DNA of 30,001 nucleotides. Source: a virus. The translations under genes were made by a program, and so were the position numbers. Location of the stretch: the IMG/VR virus record IMGVR_UViG_3300020020_000127, positions 1-30,001 of that record; one strand, given 5' to 3'. Of this stretch, positions 1-5,534 are shown one piece after another; positions within the stretch are counted from its first letter, which is position 1, and each line of letters begins with the position of its first letter. A model generated the notes under the pieces. The model searched no databases, was not told the DNA's origin, and saw only the letters and a list, made by a program, of their open reading frames with translations.

Positions 1-2
1 AA

Positions 3-488
3 GAAAAGAAACAACAACAGGCTGCGCCGGCTGCTGCTGTTTTTTCTGAACCAAAAAAGAAACCAAAACCATCGCTCGATAATCCCGCAGTTTATGAATG
101 CCTCAAGGGAGTAGACATTTCTCTGAAAGAACAAGTTCAGATTACCTCGCGCTATGACGAAGAAACCGTAAAGAGCGCAGTCGCTTGGGCTACTCATCCG
201 CAGACAGTGCTTACCAAAGGAATGGCGCCAGCTCTCAAATGGGCGTGTACAGAGAGACCTCAATTGCCACAAAACAAAGAAGAAGTCGAGGAAGATAACC
301 GAAAATACGCAGCAAAATACGATGGAATGAAAAATAAAGTTGCTAAAATAGAATGTTGCAGTAAACATGTAGAAATCGTACATGGTGGCGCTTCAGCAGC
401 AGGTGTATTTATCAAATACGATGAGAAAGGATTCATAGATAAATTCAAGGAAGCGCTTAAAGTTAACAAATTCAATGTTTTGGAGTGA
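3..488 (+). CDS. C-terminal part of an unrecognised phage protein, possibly replication-related (5' truncated)
   Basis: The frame is open from the first bases of the window with no start of its own, so only the last 161 residues are present. It begins with a low-complexity linker rich in Q, A, K and P (residues about 1-22), followed by a compact segment with the pattern LDNPAVYECL and SRYDEETVKSAVAWA, then a lysine/glutamate-rich helix and a C-terminal segment containing a Cys-Cys pair. The layout of linker plus small helical domain beside recombination genes resembles C-terminal domains of phage replisome organisers or initiators, but this is inference from layout and I do not recognise the family. 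The next gene starts five bases after its stop. Confidence 0.55.
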   Translation, partial: EKKQQQAAPAAAVFSEPKKKPKPSLDNPAVYECLKGVDISLKEQVQITSRYDEETVKSAVAWATHPQTVLTKGMAPALKWACTERPQLPQNKEEVEEDNRKYAAKYDGMKNKVAKIECCSKHVEIVHGGASAAGVFIKYDEKGFIDKFKEALKVNKFNVLE

Positions 489-492
489 AAAT

Positions 493-693
493 ATGTGGAA
501 AAAAGTCAATGACACGCCTAGCGAAGACTGCGAGTATCTTGTATGTTGGTTGCAAGAAAATATGACATATTCTTGCCCGCATAGGGCATATTATGTAGAA
601 GAAGAAGATAAATTTTTCAGCGCGGAAAATCATAATAGTCATCCCTTAATAGTAGATATTTATTTAGAAATACCTGAGATTCAGAACATGTAG
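493..693 (+). CDS. DUF551-like small phage protein
   Basis: A 66-residue protein. The ATG at 493 is preferred over the in-frame ATG at 475 because GGAG at 482-485 lies 7 bases upstream of it. It opens with MWKKVNDTPSEDCEYLVCW and later has an aromatic stretch (RAYYVEEEDKFF), then an IPEI near the end. This is the general layout of DUF551 proteins: an opening W..V.D..P, a central Y/F-rich turn, and a terminal proline-containing W/IP motif. DUF551 proteins are common in phage early operons and their function is not established. A better match to the family is at 3563-3901. Assignment is tentative because the terminal THW motif is missing. Confidence 0.6.
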   Translation: MWKKVNDTPSEDCEYLVCWLQENMTYSCPHRAYYVEEEDKFFSAENHNSHPLIVDIYLEIPEIQNM

Positions 694-698
694 GGGCT

Positions 699-1109
699 AT
701 GAAAAAATACAAAAACACGGACGAACTCAAGAAAAGCAAGCATTTCGTTACGTGTACGTTTAGGGAAGGATTCTCTATTGGGGATATAGTTTTTGAGGTC
801 TACATTTATCTAGTAGATGCAGTCGACGATGAGCGGTTTTTATTTGGGTGTTTTTATAATAATCAGACGGTTTCTCCTGTGTTCGACACCTATAATGATT
901 GTCTAAAATATTCTATTCATATTTTTAATCAATCTGAATATGATAGAGTTCATGAACGTGAAGCTGAGGTGAAAAAATTCATAAAAGGTGGACTAAGAGG
1001 ATGTACAAAACAAACAGCAATACCAATAGAGCCATGTTGCGGAGGATTGAATGGAAAAGATCATGTGGGAGCTTCCGCTAAAAACAGTAAGCGAGGCAAA
1101 CAGCTCTGA
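699..1109 (+). CDS. hypothetical protein
   Basis: A 136-residue protein starting five bases after the previous stop, with AGGGG very close upstream of the ATG. The first 95 or so residues look like a folded protein: alternating hydrophobic beta strands (GDIVFEVYIYLVDAVDD, RFLFGCFYNN) and then a helix around YDRVHEREAEVKKFI. The last 40 residues are low in hydrophobics, rich in G, C, K and S, and overlap the start of the next gene by 59 bases. That tail may be under little constraint or may reflect a small frame change near 990. No family is recognised. The cluster context (recombination and small regulatory proteins) gives no specific role. Confidence 0.55.
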   Translation: MKKYKNTDELKKSKHFVTCTFREGFSIGDIVFEVYIYLVDAVDDERFLFGCFYNNQTVSPVFDTYNDCLKYSIHIFNQSEYDRVHEREAEVKKFIKGGLRGCTKQTAIPIEPCCGGLNGKDHVGASAKNSKRGKQL

Positions 1110-1458
1110 GCATTGGACTATTTCAAGTAGACGGCATAGACAGCAGCAATTCTTTATCAGGGCGCTATTTCATGCATTAGACAAGGAAGTAGCCACACCA
1201 TGCACGGTAACTATGACTAGGCTCAGTCCAAGGCTTTTGGATTCTGATAATAACGTTTCAGCATTTAAATTTTTGCGTGATGAAATTTCAGAGTGTATAT
1301 TTCCTGAAAAGAAAAAGTCCTACATGACAAAAGAAGGAAAGCTTCGATCAATCAAAGGACGCGCTGACTCAGACCCGCGCATCACGTGGAAATACTCTCA
1401 GGAGAAAAGCAAAACTTTAGGCATTAGGATTGAGATTGAATCAATTTTGTCCGAATAA
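1051..1458 (+). CDS. RusA-like Holliday-junction resolvase family protein
   Basis: A 135-residue protein with GGAGG six bases upstream of the ATG at 1051. The family signature is visible: an N-terminal LPL...NSSEHW segment, a central RLSPRLLDSDN motif (residues about 57-67) whose two aspartates D64 and D66 match the acidic metal-binding pair of RusA-type resolvases, then KFLRDEI (residues 73-79) with a further acid. The C-terminal ADSDPRITWKYSQEK strand resembles the DP.v.w.y.q segment of phage RusA-like proteins. RusA enzymes cut Holliday junctions as dimers during phage recombination or branch resolution before packaging. The length is close to the usual 120-135 residues. The final beta strand (IRIEIESI) is complete, so the gene appears intact. 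Confidence 0.75.
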   Translation: MEKIMWELPLKTVSEANSSEHWTISSRRHRQQQFFIRALFHALDKEVATPCTVTMTRLSPRLLDSDNNVSAFKFLRDEISECIFPEKKKSYMTKEGKLRSIKGRADSDPRITWKYSQEKSKTLGIRIEIESILSE

Positions 1459-1475
1459 ATCGAAATCTGTCCGAA

Positions 1476-1760
1476 TTACGCTTGTTTTTTGTCAGATATC
1501 TCAAAGAGAGTGTCACCATTTTGATAGAGCCACTCAGTCTTTTGATTCAGCATAGCGCTAACTGAAGTCTTCAAATCAGCATGTTCTTTTATGAGTGTGT
1601 CATGCATTTTCTTGACCTCACCCAATTCAGCAAACATCTTGCGCCTAACTTTACCCATACTTTCCGACATTTCGTCAATTTGCTTCTGCATCAAAGATAA
1701 AGTCATTTCTTCTGAAGTTTTTTGTTGAAAGTTTAATTCTAACTGAATATGTTCGCTCAT
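1476..1760 (-). CDS. small coiled-coil protein on the minus strand
   Basis: A 94-residue protein read against the surrounding operon. It is supported as real by a GAGG Shine-Dalgarno (complement of 1766-1769) five bases before the ATG and by a promoter-like sequence just upstream (1778-1806). The sequence is mostly helical with heptad-like spacing (LSLMQKQIDEMSESMGKVRRKM, then VKKMHDTLIKEHADLKTSVSAML), ending in a short WLYQNGDTLFEI segment and KKQA. It has no signal peptide or zinc motif. The coiled coil suggests a dimeric regulator or accessory factor, but no DNA-binding motif is evident, so the function is unknown. It ends 17 bases from the convergent RusA-like gene. Confidence 0.7.
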   Translation of the reverse strand: MSEHIQLELNFQQKTSEEMTLSLMQKQIDEMSESMGKVRRKMFAELGEVKKMHDTLIKEHADLKTSVSAMLNQKTEWLYQNGDTLFEISDKKQA

Positions 1761-1777
1761 CGTTACCTCGGATGAGG

Positions 1778-1806
1778 ACTATACAGAGTTAGTTTTTTTA
1801 TCACAA
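1778..1806 (-). promoter_or_regulatory. sigma70-type promoter for the minus-strand coiled-coil gene
   Basis: Read on the minus strand, TTGTGA (complement of 1801-1806) is followed after exactly 17 bases by TATAGT (complement of 1778-1783). Transcription would start near 1771, leaving a leader of only about ten bases that holds the GAGG ribosome site. This is seen by eye and not scored. Confidence 0.55.
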
Positions 1807-1833
1807 TTAAATAAATTAATGGTGAGTAATTTT

Positions 1834-2139
1834 ATGACGATTATAGAGAATATTACGCCTCCTCCAATAATTCAAAAGTTCAATAAATATATGTTAGACC
1901 CAATGTTAGAAATAAAAGACTATGTTGAAAATGTCATTATTGCTAAAGCTAAGAAAAAAATAAGGGAACGAGATATAGGCAAGAAAAGACAGTTTGATAA
2001 ATTATTATTTGATTTTATGGAGACATATGAGCGGAAGAAAGTTGAAAAAGATGAATACGATGAAAAAATTAAAGAGAAAACGAAAGAAATGCGCTGTATT
2101 TCAATTAGAGGAAGCACTACGTGTTTTACAAGATTTTAA
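1834..2139 (+). CDS. hypothetical lysine-rich helical protein
   Basis: A 101-residue protein. The ATG at 1834 is preferred over the ATG at 1819 because GGTGAG at 1820-1825 sits eight bases upstream of it, while 1819 has no ribosome site. The body is a long charged helix (KKKIRERDIGKKRQFDKLLFDFMETYERKKVEKDEYDEKIKEKTKEM). The last 16 residues (RCISIRGSTTCFTRF) no longer look like the rest, whereas the overlapping +1 frame continues with a natural helix. The true product may therefore be a frameshifted fusion with the next ORF. No family is recognised. Confidence 0.5.
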   Translation: MTIIENITPPPIIQKFNKYMLDPMLEIKDYVENVIIAKAKKKIRERDIGKKRQFDKLLFDFMETYERKKVEKDEYDEKIKEKTKEMRCISIRGSTTCFTRF

Positions 2140-2188
2140 CGTAAGAAATAAACTACTTGAAAATATTTTAGGAGTCAAAATTGATTAA
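2027..2188 (+). CDS. small basic helical protein overlapping the previous gene
   Basis: A 53-residue reading frame starting at ATG 2027 with GGAG at 2019-2022. It overlaps the preceding gene by 113 bases and its stop overlaps the TTG start of the ParB-like gene. The first 21 residues are almost only basic (MSGRKLKKMNTMKKLKRKRKK). The rest (FQLEEALRVLQDFNVRNKLL) is a normal amphipathic helix. It could be an independent short protein or the C-terminal end of the 1834 product reached by a +1 frame change. The natural-looking part lies only downstream of about 2090, exactly where the other frame becomes unnatural. Confidence 0.45.
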   Translation: MSGRKLKKMNTMKKLKRKRKKCAVFQLEEALRVLQDFNVRNKLLENILGVKID

Positions 2189-2636
2189 ATGGAAACTAGA
2201 AGAATTACCAATAAAGTCATTGAAAGAACATCCAAAAAATCCTAGACAGATCAAAAAAGATCAATTTGACAGATTATCCAATTTTATAGATAAGTTCGGG
2301 CTCATTGACAAGCCCATCATAAATACTGACATGACAATCATAGGAGGACATCAAAGAATACGCGCTCTCAAGAAGAAGAAGATCAAAACTGTAGAGTGCT
2401 GGGTAGCAGATCGCGAGCTTTTAGACGAAGAAGTAGATGAGCTCTGCATCGGGTTAAATTTGCATCAGGGAAGTTTTGACTATGACCTACTCGGAAATTT
2501 ATGGGATCCTCTAGAACTTTTAGGATATGGCTTCACCGAAGAGCAGCTATTAGGTTCATGCCAAGAAGAAGGAGAGACAAAAGAAAAAACAGGCAAGAAG
2601 AAAAAGAGCTGTCCCCATTGTGGAGAAGAATTATGA
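2181..2636 (+). CDS. ParB/sulfiredoxin-fold protein (phage ParB-like nuclease domain) with C-terminal zinc-knuckle-like end
   Basis: A 151-residue protein starting at TTG 2181, chosen because AGGAG at 2170-2174 is well placed and the alignment to the family begins at once (IKWKLEELPIKSLKEHPKNPR). The ParB N-terminal-like signature is clear: HPKNPR at residues 17-22 and GGHQRIRA at 55-62, the nucleotide-binding box of ParB/Srx-fold proteins. Residues 85-125 hold an acidic helix and the motif DPLELLGYGFTEEQLL. Proteins of this kind often place such a motif before a methyltransferase domain, which is absent here. Residues 144-148 (CPHCG) form half a zinc knuckle. In phages these proteins are nucleases, CTP-binding DNA clamps or modification accessories, and the exact role cannot be read. 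It is coupled by ATGA to the next gene. Confidence 0.8.
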   Translation: MIKWKLEELPIKSLKEHPKNPRQIKKDQFDRLSNFIDKFGLIDKPIINTDMTIIGGHQRIRALKKKKIKTVECWVADRELLDEEVDELCIGLNLHQGSFDYDLLGNLWDPLELLGYGFTEEQLLGSCQEEGETKEKTGKKKKSCPHCGEEL

Positions 2637-2836
2637 AAGATAAGCAGATCAAAGAACTACACGGTTTGATAGAAAATTATTGTGACGAATATGAAATACC
2701 TCTACATGAAATTCTAGCTTTTATAACAGCAATTTTCGTAGGCACATTAGAAATGCATGGATATTCTGAAGATTTTTTTGATAAGACATGTGAAATAATG
2801 AAGCAAGAATTTAGAGAAAAAAGGAAGTTAAGATGA
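2633..2836 (+). CDS. small helical protein, possible member of a local paralogous family
   Basis: A 67-residue protein. ATG 2633 overlaps the previous stop (ATGA), with GGAG seven bases upstream. It is predicted all-helical: a first helix (KELHGLIENYCDEY), a hydrophobic helix (LHEILAFITAIFVGTLEMHG) and a third helix after YSEDFF. The hydrophobic helix is interrupted by charged and polar residues, so it is more likely a core helix than a membrane span. The same three-helix pattern with a GxS/D-E-F step recurs in the products at 3033-3269 and 5098-5325. Function is unknown. It ends in a basic REKRKLR tail and is coupled by ATGA to the next gene. Confidence 0.65.
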   Translation: MKDKQIKELHGLIENYCDEYEIPLHEILAFITAIFVGTLEMHGYSEDFFDKTCEIMKQEFREKRKLR

Positions 2837-3036
2837 GTGAACAATGTAATGAGGATTGTTTGGAATGTCGATGCGAAAAAGAAATCGATATAAAGTTAAC
2901 ACCATTCAAACGAAACTATTTTTTTACAGATAATATTGAATTTTTAGGTTATGGATTTGATGCAGAGAAACTTTTGTGCTCATTTCAAGAAGAAAGTGAA
3001 GAAAAAGAAAAAAGAAGCATTAGAGGATCGAAATGA
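2833..3036 (+). CDS. small Cys-rich protein sharing the C-terminal motif of the ParB-like protein
   Basis: A 67-residue protein coupled by ATGA to both neighbours. The N-terminus has a Cys cluster (CNEDCLECRCEKE) that could bind a metal. The C-terminal half (IEFLGYGFDAEKLLCSFQEE) repeats the motif LELLGYGFTEEQLLGSCQEE found in the ParB-like protein two genes upstream, followed in both by a charged EKEK-type tail. The shared motif suggests that both proteins dock on the same partner, or that this gene arose from the 3' end of the ParB-like gene. That is inference, and no enzyme domain is visible. Confidence 0.65.
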   Translation: MSEQCNEDCLECRCEKEIDIKLTPFKRNYFFTDNIEFLGYGFDAEKLLCSFQEESEEKEKRSIRGSK

Positions 3037-3269
3037 CATTTCAAGAAGGAAGCTTAGAAAGCTTAGAAAGAATAAATAGCCTTGATAGGTATATTAAAGA
3101 TTATTTGTTTGAAAAAGATCTATCATATTTAGAAGCGAACACAGCCCTAATAATGATGCTGATAGATTTAAACATACATGTGGGATGGGATGAAGAGAAG
3201 TTTATGCAAAAAGTTAGATTGACATGGAAGTTGATACAAGCAGAACGAAAAAAACAGGGAAATTACTGA
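3033..3269 (+). CDS. small helical protein, possible paralogue of the 2633 product
   Basis: A 78-residue protein. ATG 3033 overlaps the previous stop (ATGA) and GAGG lies about nine bases upstream. The order of segments matches the protein at 2633: helix one (LDRYIKDYLFEKDL), a hydrophobic helix (EANTALIMMLIDLNIHVG), then WDEEKFMQKVRL and a basic AERKKQ tail. Similarity is in pattern rather than identity. There is no recognised family, signal peptide or zinc motif. It belongs to the same coupled operon as the ParB-like protein. Confidence 0.6.
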   Translation: MTFQEGSLESLERINSLDRYIKDYLFEKDLSYLEANTALIMMLIDLNIHVGWDEEKFMQKVRLTWKLIQAERKKQGNY

Positions 3270-3296
3270 ATCAACAGCAGCAGGGATGCAATAAGA

Positions 3297-3560
3297 ATGG
3301 ATAATGTACAAAATCTTGAAGATCTAAAAAAATCATACAAAAATATAAAAAATTTAGGAGATACAGAACGCTTAGAATTTCTAGATTCCATTGTCTTGTA
3401 TTGCGAACACATAGGATTTACATTTGATAAAATAATGTTTATACTGGCACTAATCCGAAATGTAACACCTGAGCCGGGACAAAAATTTACAGAATGTGAT
3501 GGGTACGATGATATAGATATTGAATTCAACAAAAAGATAACGGAAAAGCAAAGGAAATGA
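3297..3560 (+). CDS. hypothetical helical protein
   Basis: An 87-residue protein starting at ATG 3297, with AGGGA at 3282-3286 as a distant ribosome site. Helices are evident at VQNLEDLKKSYKNI, RLEFLDSIVLYCEHIG and FDKIMFILALIRNV, followed by an acidic linker (CDGYDDIDIEF) and a basic end (KKITEKQRK). The central helices resemble those of the neighbouring small helical proteins but the match is weak. The stop overlaps ATG 3557, the alternative start of the next gene. Function is unknown. Confidence 0.55.
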   Translation: MDNVQNLEDLKKSYKNIKNLGDTERLEFLDSIVLYCEHIGFTFDKIMFILALIRNVTPEPGQKFTECDGYDDIDIEFNKKITEKQRK

Positions 3561-3562
3561 GA

Positions 3563-3901
3563 ATGGAATGGATTAGCGTTGAAGACAATCTTCCGCCGCA
3601 AGGATGGGAGGTAATTGTAAAAAACGGGAAATCGATACTGCCCTATGTGAAATACCGTTATAAAAAATGGCACCACTGGGACAAAATACTCCACCGTGTA
3701 ACTCACTGGAGATTTTCTGAAGACAACAAACCATCTATTCCACCAAAAGACTTGAACGCCTATATGCGACGAGCAGAAAAATATAGACATCAGATGCAGA
3801 CCAGAAAATTTAAGACCGGACCTATTGTAGGATTAAATTCAAAACAGATTCAGGTTTCAGCAACTTACCTGAATTTAATCAACGAACTGCTTAACATGTA
3901 A
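3563..3901 (+). CDS. DUF551-family phage protein
   Basis: A 112-residue protein. ATG 3563 is preferred to ATG 3557 because AAGGA at 3551-3555 is seven bases from 3563 and only one from 3557, and because family members begin directly with the W-I-S-V motif. The DUF551 hallmarks are clear: MEWISVEDNLPPQGWEVIV at the start, the YRYKKWHHW turn, and VTHWRF about 50 residues in (the VTHWMP box). The family is widespread in phages and of unknown function. The last 45 residues (from about YMRRAEKYRHQM) are an unusual extension beyond the domain, and the DNA encoding them contains strong inverted repeats (3831-3880). Confidence 0.75.
   Translation: MEWISVEDNLPPQGWEVIVKNGKSILPYVKYRYKKWHHWDKILHRVTHWRFSEDNKPSIPPKDLNAYMRRAEKYRHQMQTRKFKTGPIVGLNSKQIQVSATYLNLINELLNM
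3831..3880 (+). repeat. two competing inverted repeats near the 3' end of the DUF551 gene
   Basis: The outer pair is GATTAAATTCA (3831-3841) with TGAATTTAATC (3870-3880), a perfect 11-bp match. The inner pair is ATTCAGGT (3848-3855) with ACCTGAAT (3867-3874), a perfect 8-bp match. The right arms share bases, so only one stem can form at a time. No T-run follows, so a simple terminator is unlikely. Confidence 0.5.
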
Positions 3902-3951
3902 TAATAGGGTACTCTCCTCAGACACGTAACATACAAAATTTAAGTATTTCG

Positions 3952-3998
3952 CAAAATGTATTTCCTACATGTTGCTTTTTCCATTTGACAAAATGTAT
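3952..3998 (+). repeat. direct repeat of CAAAATGTAT around the 3985 promoter
   Basis: CAAAATGTAT occurs exactly at 3952-3961 and again at 3989-3998, inside the -35/-10 spacer of the candidate promoter. The second copy runs into the palindrome GTATAC. The spacing of 37 bp and the position over the promoter are typical for operator sites, but no binding protein can be assigned. Confidence 0.45.
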
Positions 3999-4014
3999 AC
4001 AAAACCCTTAATAT
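3985..4014 (+). promoter_or_regulatory. near-consensus sigma70 promoter
   Basis: TTGACA at 3985-3990 (six of six consensus bases) is followed after 18 bases by TAATAT at 4009-4014. It sits in the 139-bp gap before the gene at 4041 and would drive the zinc-ribbon and recombinase operon. Strong by eye; not scored. Confidence 0.7.
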
Positions 4015-4040
4015 AAGGCGAACAAACCAAATGAGGAACT

Positions 4041-4319
4041 ATGGATTTGAAGGACGATTACATATCAAAAAGCGAATTTTATGCATTCGGCATTCTTCCT
4101 GGTGTTTGTATTCACTCGCCTATAGAAGATCAATACTCGAAAATGTACAAGCCTAGAGACAAGTGCGATTGTGGGCATGATAAATGGATAGATTCAACGA
4201 TGGATATTGTTAAACCTAGTTTAGGATTTTCATTTCCAAAAAAAGATATTCATAGATGTGAGAAGTGTAGAGAAATTCGAATGGCAGACCACATAGGTTT
4301 ATTAAATCAGAACGAATGA
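4041..4319 (+). CDS. small zinc-ribbon-like protein
   Basis: A 92-residue protein, first gene after the promoter at 3985, with GAGG just upstream of the ATG. The Cys/His pattern CDCGHDKW (mid-protein) and CEKCREI (near the end) gives the four ligands of a zinc ribbon, with a linker of about 30 residues containing SLGFSFPKKD. Proteins of this size and pattern are common in phage early regions and usually bind nucleic acid or protein, but no specific family is recognised. A 13-codon reading frame (MDWLEVYEQRNER) with its own GAGGGAA site begins seven bases after the stop, at 4326. Confidence 0.65.
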   Translation: MDLKDDYISKSEFYAFGILPGVCIHSPIEDQYSKMYKPRDKCDCGHDKWIDSTMDIVKPSLGFSFPKKDIHRCEKCREIRMADHIGLLNQNE

Positions 4320-4344
4320 GGGAACATGGACTGGTTAGAAGTTT

Positions 4345-4536
4345 ATGAGCAAAGAAATGAGCGATGAAATTATTAAATGTCTAAAGTGCGGACATGTTAT
4401 TATTTCCGGTCATGGAATGTCATGTTTATTTTCACAGGGAACTTCTATTGAATGCAGAAATTGCGGAAATAAGCATGTTTTTGGAAATGAAATTACCCTA
4501 ACAAAATTGCTTTTGGACAACAAACATGATAGGTAA
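4345..4536 (+). CDS. small zinc-ribbon protein
   Basis: A 63-residue protein with two clear CxxC knuckles, CLKCGH (residues about 12-17) and CRNCGN (residues about 37-42), separated by a short loop, which is a classic zinc ribbon. The ATG at 4345 has a poor ribosome site. Translation could be coupled to the 13-codon frame at 4326-4367, which overlaps the start, or could begin at ATG 4357. The 3' end overlaps the recombinase gene by 11 bases, so the two are probably co-translated. A nucleic-acid-binding or adaptor role is inferred from the fold only. Confidence 0.6.
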   Translation: MSKEMSDEIIKCLKCGHVIISGHGMSCLFSQGTSIECRNCGNKHVFGNEITLTKLLLDNKHDR

Positions 4537-5095
4537 ACGCATAGGATACAAACGCGTTAGCACCGACGAACAGAATCCTGATAGCCAGCTAGGCGGTATC
4601 GAGTTGGATAAATGTTTCGTTGAAATCGAAACGGGATTCTCAGTAAAAAATAGGCATCAACTGGCAAGTCTAAAAGATTATGTCCGTGAGGACGATATTG
4701 TTTTCGTTGAATGCATGGACCGATTAGGTAGAAATGGGGACGATCTTGATGATATAGTCGAGTTTCTATTGGCAAAAGGGGTAGAGATTCGGTTTGTTCG
4801 GGAAGGGATCATCTTAGGAAAGAAAAACGATCTAATGAGTAAACTCGCATATGATATGATGAAATCGTTCATTCACTTCTTTTCCGCTTTGGCAAGAGAA
4901 CGTATGATGATCGGTGTTAGAAAAGCTCAAAAAGAAGGCAAATACAAAGGGGGAAAACCTCTTGCACAACAAAAAGTTCTTATGATAAAAGAACAGCTCG
5001 CGAATACCAGAAAAACGAAAACTCAGATCTGCAAAGAGATAGGAATTTCTAGAGCTTCTATATACAAATATATGAAAGAATCTAAAGGGATTTAA
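4526..5095 (+). CDS. small serine recombinase (resolvase/invertase family) with C-terminal helix-turn-helix
   Basis: A 189-residue protein, the usual size for the Hin/Tn3-resolvase class. The catalytic domain carries the nucleophile motif GYKRVSTDEQN with Arg10 and Ser12, then the active-site motif MDRLGRN with Asp65, Arg66 and Arg69. The long E-helix follows (FFSALARERMMIGVRKA), then the KEGKYKGGKP hinge. Residues about 150-185 form a helix-turn-helix (KTQICKEIGISRASIYKYM). All key residues are present, so it should be active. Such enzymes cut and rejoin DNA at paired sites to resolve dimers or invert segments. No neighbouring crossover site is proven. The start overlaps the zinc-ribbon gene by 11 bases and lacks a strong Shine-Dalgarno, so it probably relies on coupling. 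Confidence 0.9.
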   Translation: MIGKRIGYKRVSTDEQNPDSQLGGIELDKCFVEIETGFSVKNRHQLASLKDYVREDDIVFVECMDRLGRNGDDLDDIVEFLLAKGVEIRFVREGIILGKKNDLMSKLAYDMMKSFIHFFSALARERMMIGVRKAQKEGKYKGGKPLAQQKVLMIKEQLANTRKTKTQICKEIGISRASIYKYMKESKGI

Positions 5096-5097
5096 TA

Positions 5098-5325
5098 ATG
5101 GAAAGACGACCACCAAAAGCAACAGATCAAGAAGAAATTCAGAAAGCATTTCTCATTCTGAAAGAATGTATGCAACTAAACCATCAAATTGAACCTACAT
5201 TATGGGTAGGGGCATTTTGGAGCATTCTCGTCGATGGATATAATTCTTGTGGAGTATCCTACGATGAATTTACAAAAGAGTGGGATAGATTTAAACACCA
5301 TTATAAACCATGGTTTGATGAATGA
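5098..5325 (+). CDS. small helical protein, possible paralogue of the 2633 and 3033 products
   Basis: A 75-residue protein beginning two bases after the recombinase stop, with AAGGG upstream. After a basic start (MERRPPKATDQEE) come helices KAFLILKECMQLNHQI and VGAFWSILVDGYNSCGVS, then YDEFTKEWDRFKHHYKPWF. The pattern of hydrophobic helix, short turn and D-E-F helix matches the products at 2633 and 3033. It is aromatic-rich at the end, which may form a binding face. The function is unknown. It is coupled by ATGA to the next gene. Confidence 0.6.
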   Translation: MERRPPKATDQEEIQKAFLILKECMQLNHQIEPTLWVGAFWSILVDGYNSCGVSYDEFTKEWDRFKHHYKPWFDE

Positions 5326-5534
5326 AAAATACAGTGACAAAAACAATCACAAAACTATCGCATCTAAAATCGTGGGTTTCACAACAGATTAAATCTACGC
5401 CGATTGATAATTTCCCGATAACTGTAAATTACAATGAAGCCATAGAGGAGCCGGAATACACGATCACTATTGAAGTTAAACAACCTGATTTTTACGTAGA
5501 TGCGAAAGGCACTAAGTGGGTGAGGGAGAAATGA
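5322..5534 (+). CDS. hypothetical protein
   Basis: A 70-residue protein coupled to its neighbours by ATGA overlaps at both ends. It starts with a T/K-rich helix (KNTVTKTITKLSHLKSWVSQQI) followed by beta-strand-like segments (FPITVNYNEA, EYTITIEVKQPDFYVD) and a terminal GTKWVREK. It has no cysteines or membrane segment. No family is recognised, and its role can only be placed as part of the recombinase operon. Confidence 0.55.
   Translation: MKNTVTKTITKLSHLKSWVSQQIKSTPIDNFPITVNYNEAIEEPEYTITIEVKQPDFYVDAKGTKWVREK

Noticed and set aside
1001-1081. 26-codon frame with an AGAGG before its ATG, overlapping the RusA-like start
   Set aside because: It lies wholly inside two other genes and its product is a short basic peptide of no recognisable type; it is too small to support.
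1449-1477. TGTCCGAAT repeated after the RusA-like gene
   Set aside because: Two copies of a 9-mer 20 bases apart, with no arms or T-run; too weak to call a terminator or operator.
2501-2632. Upstream extension of the 2633 gene in the same frame
   Set aside because: It runs inside the ParB-like gene, has basic low-complexity sequence and no ribosome site; ATG 2633 has GGAG and an ATGA overlap.
3263-3790. Minus-strand 175-codon frame opposite the DUF551 region
   Set aside because: It runs across two coupled plus-strand genes with family or operon support, is rich in Phe and Ser as expected for an antisense shadow of AT-rich genes, and has no ribosome site.
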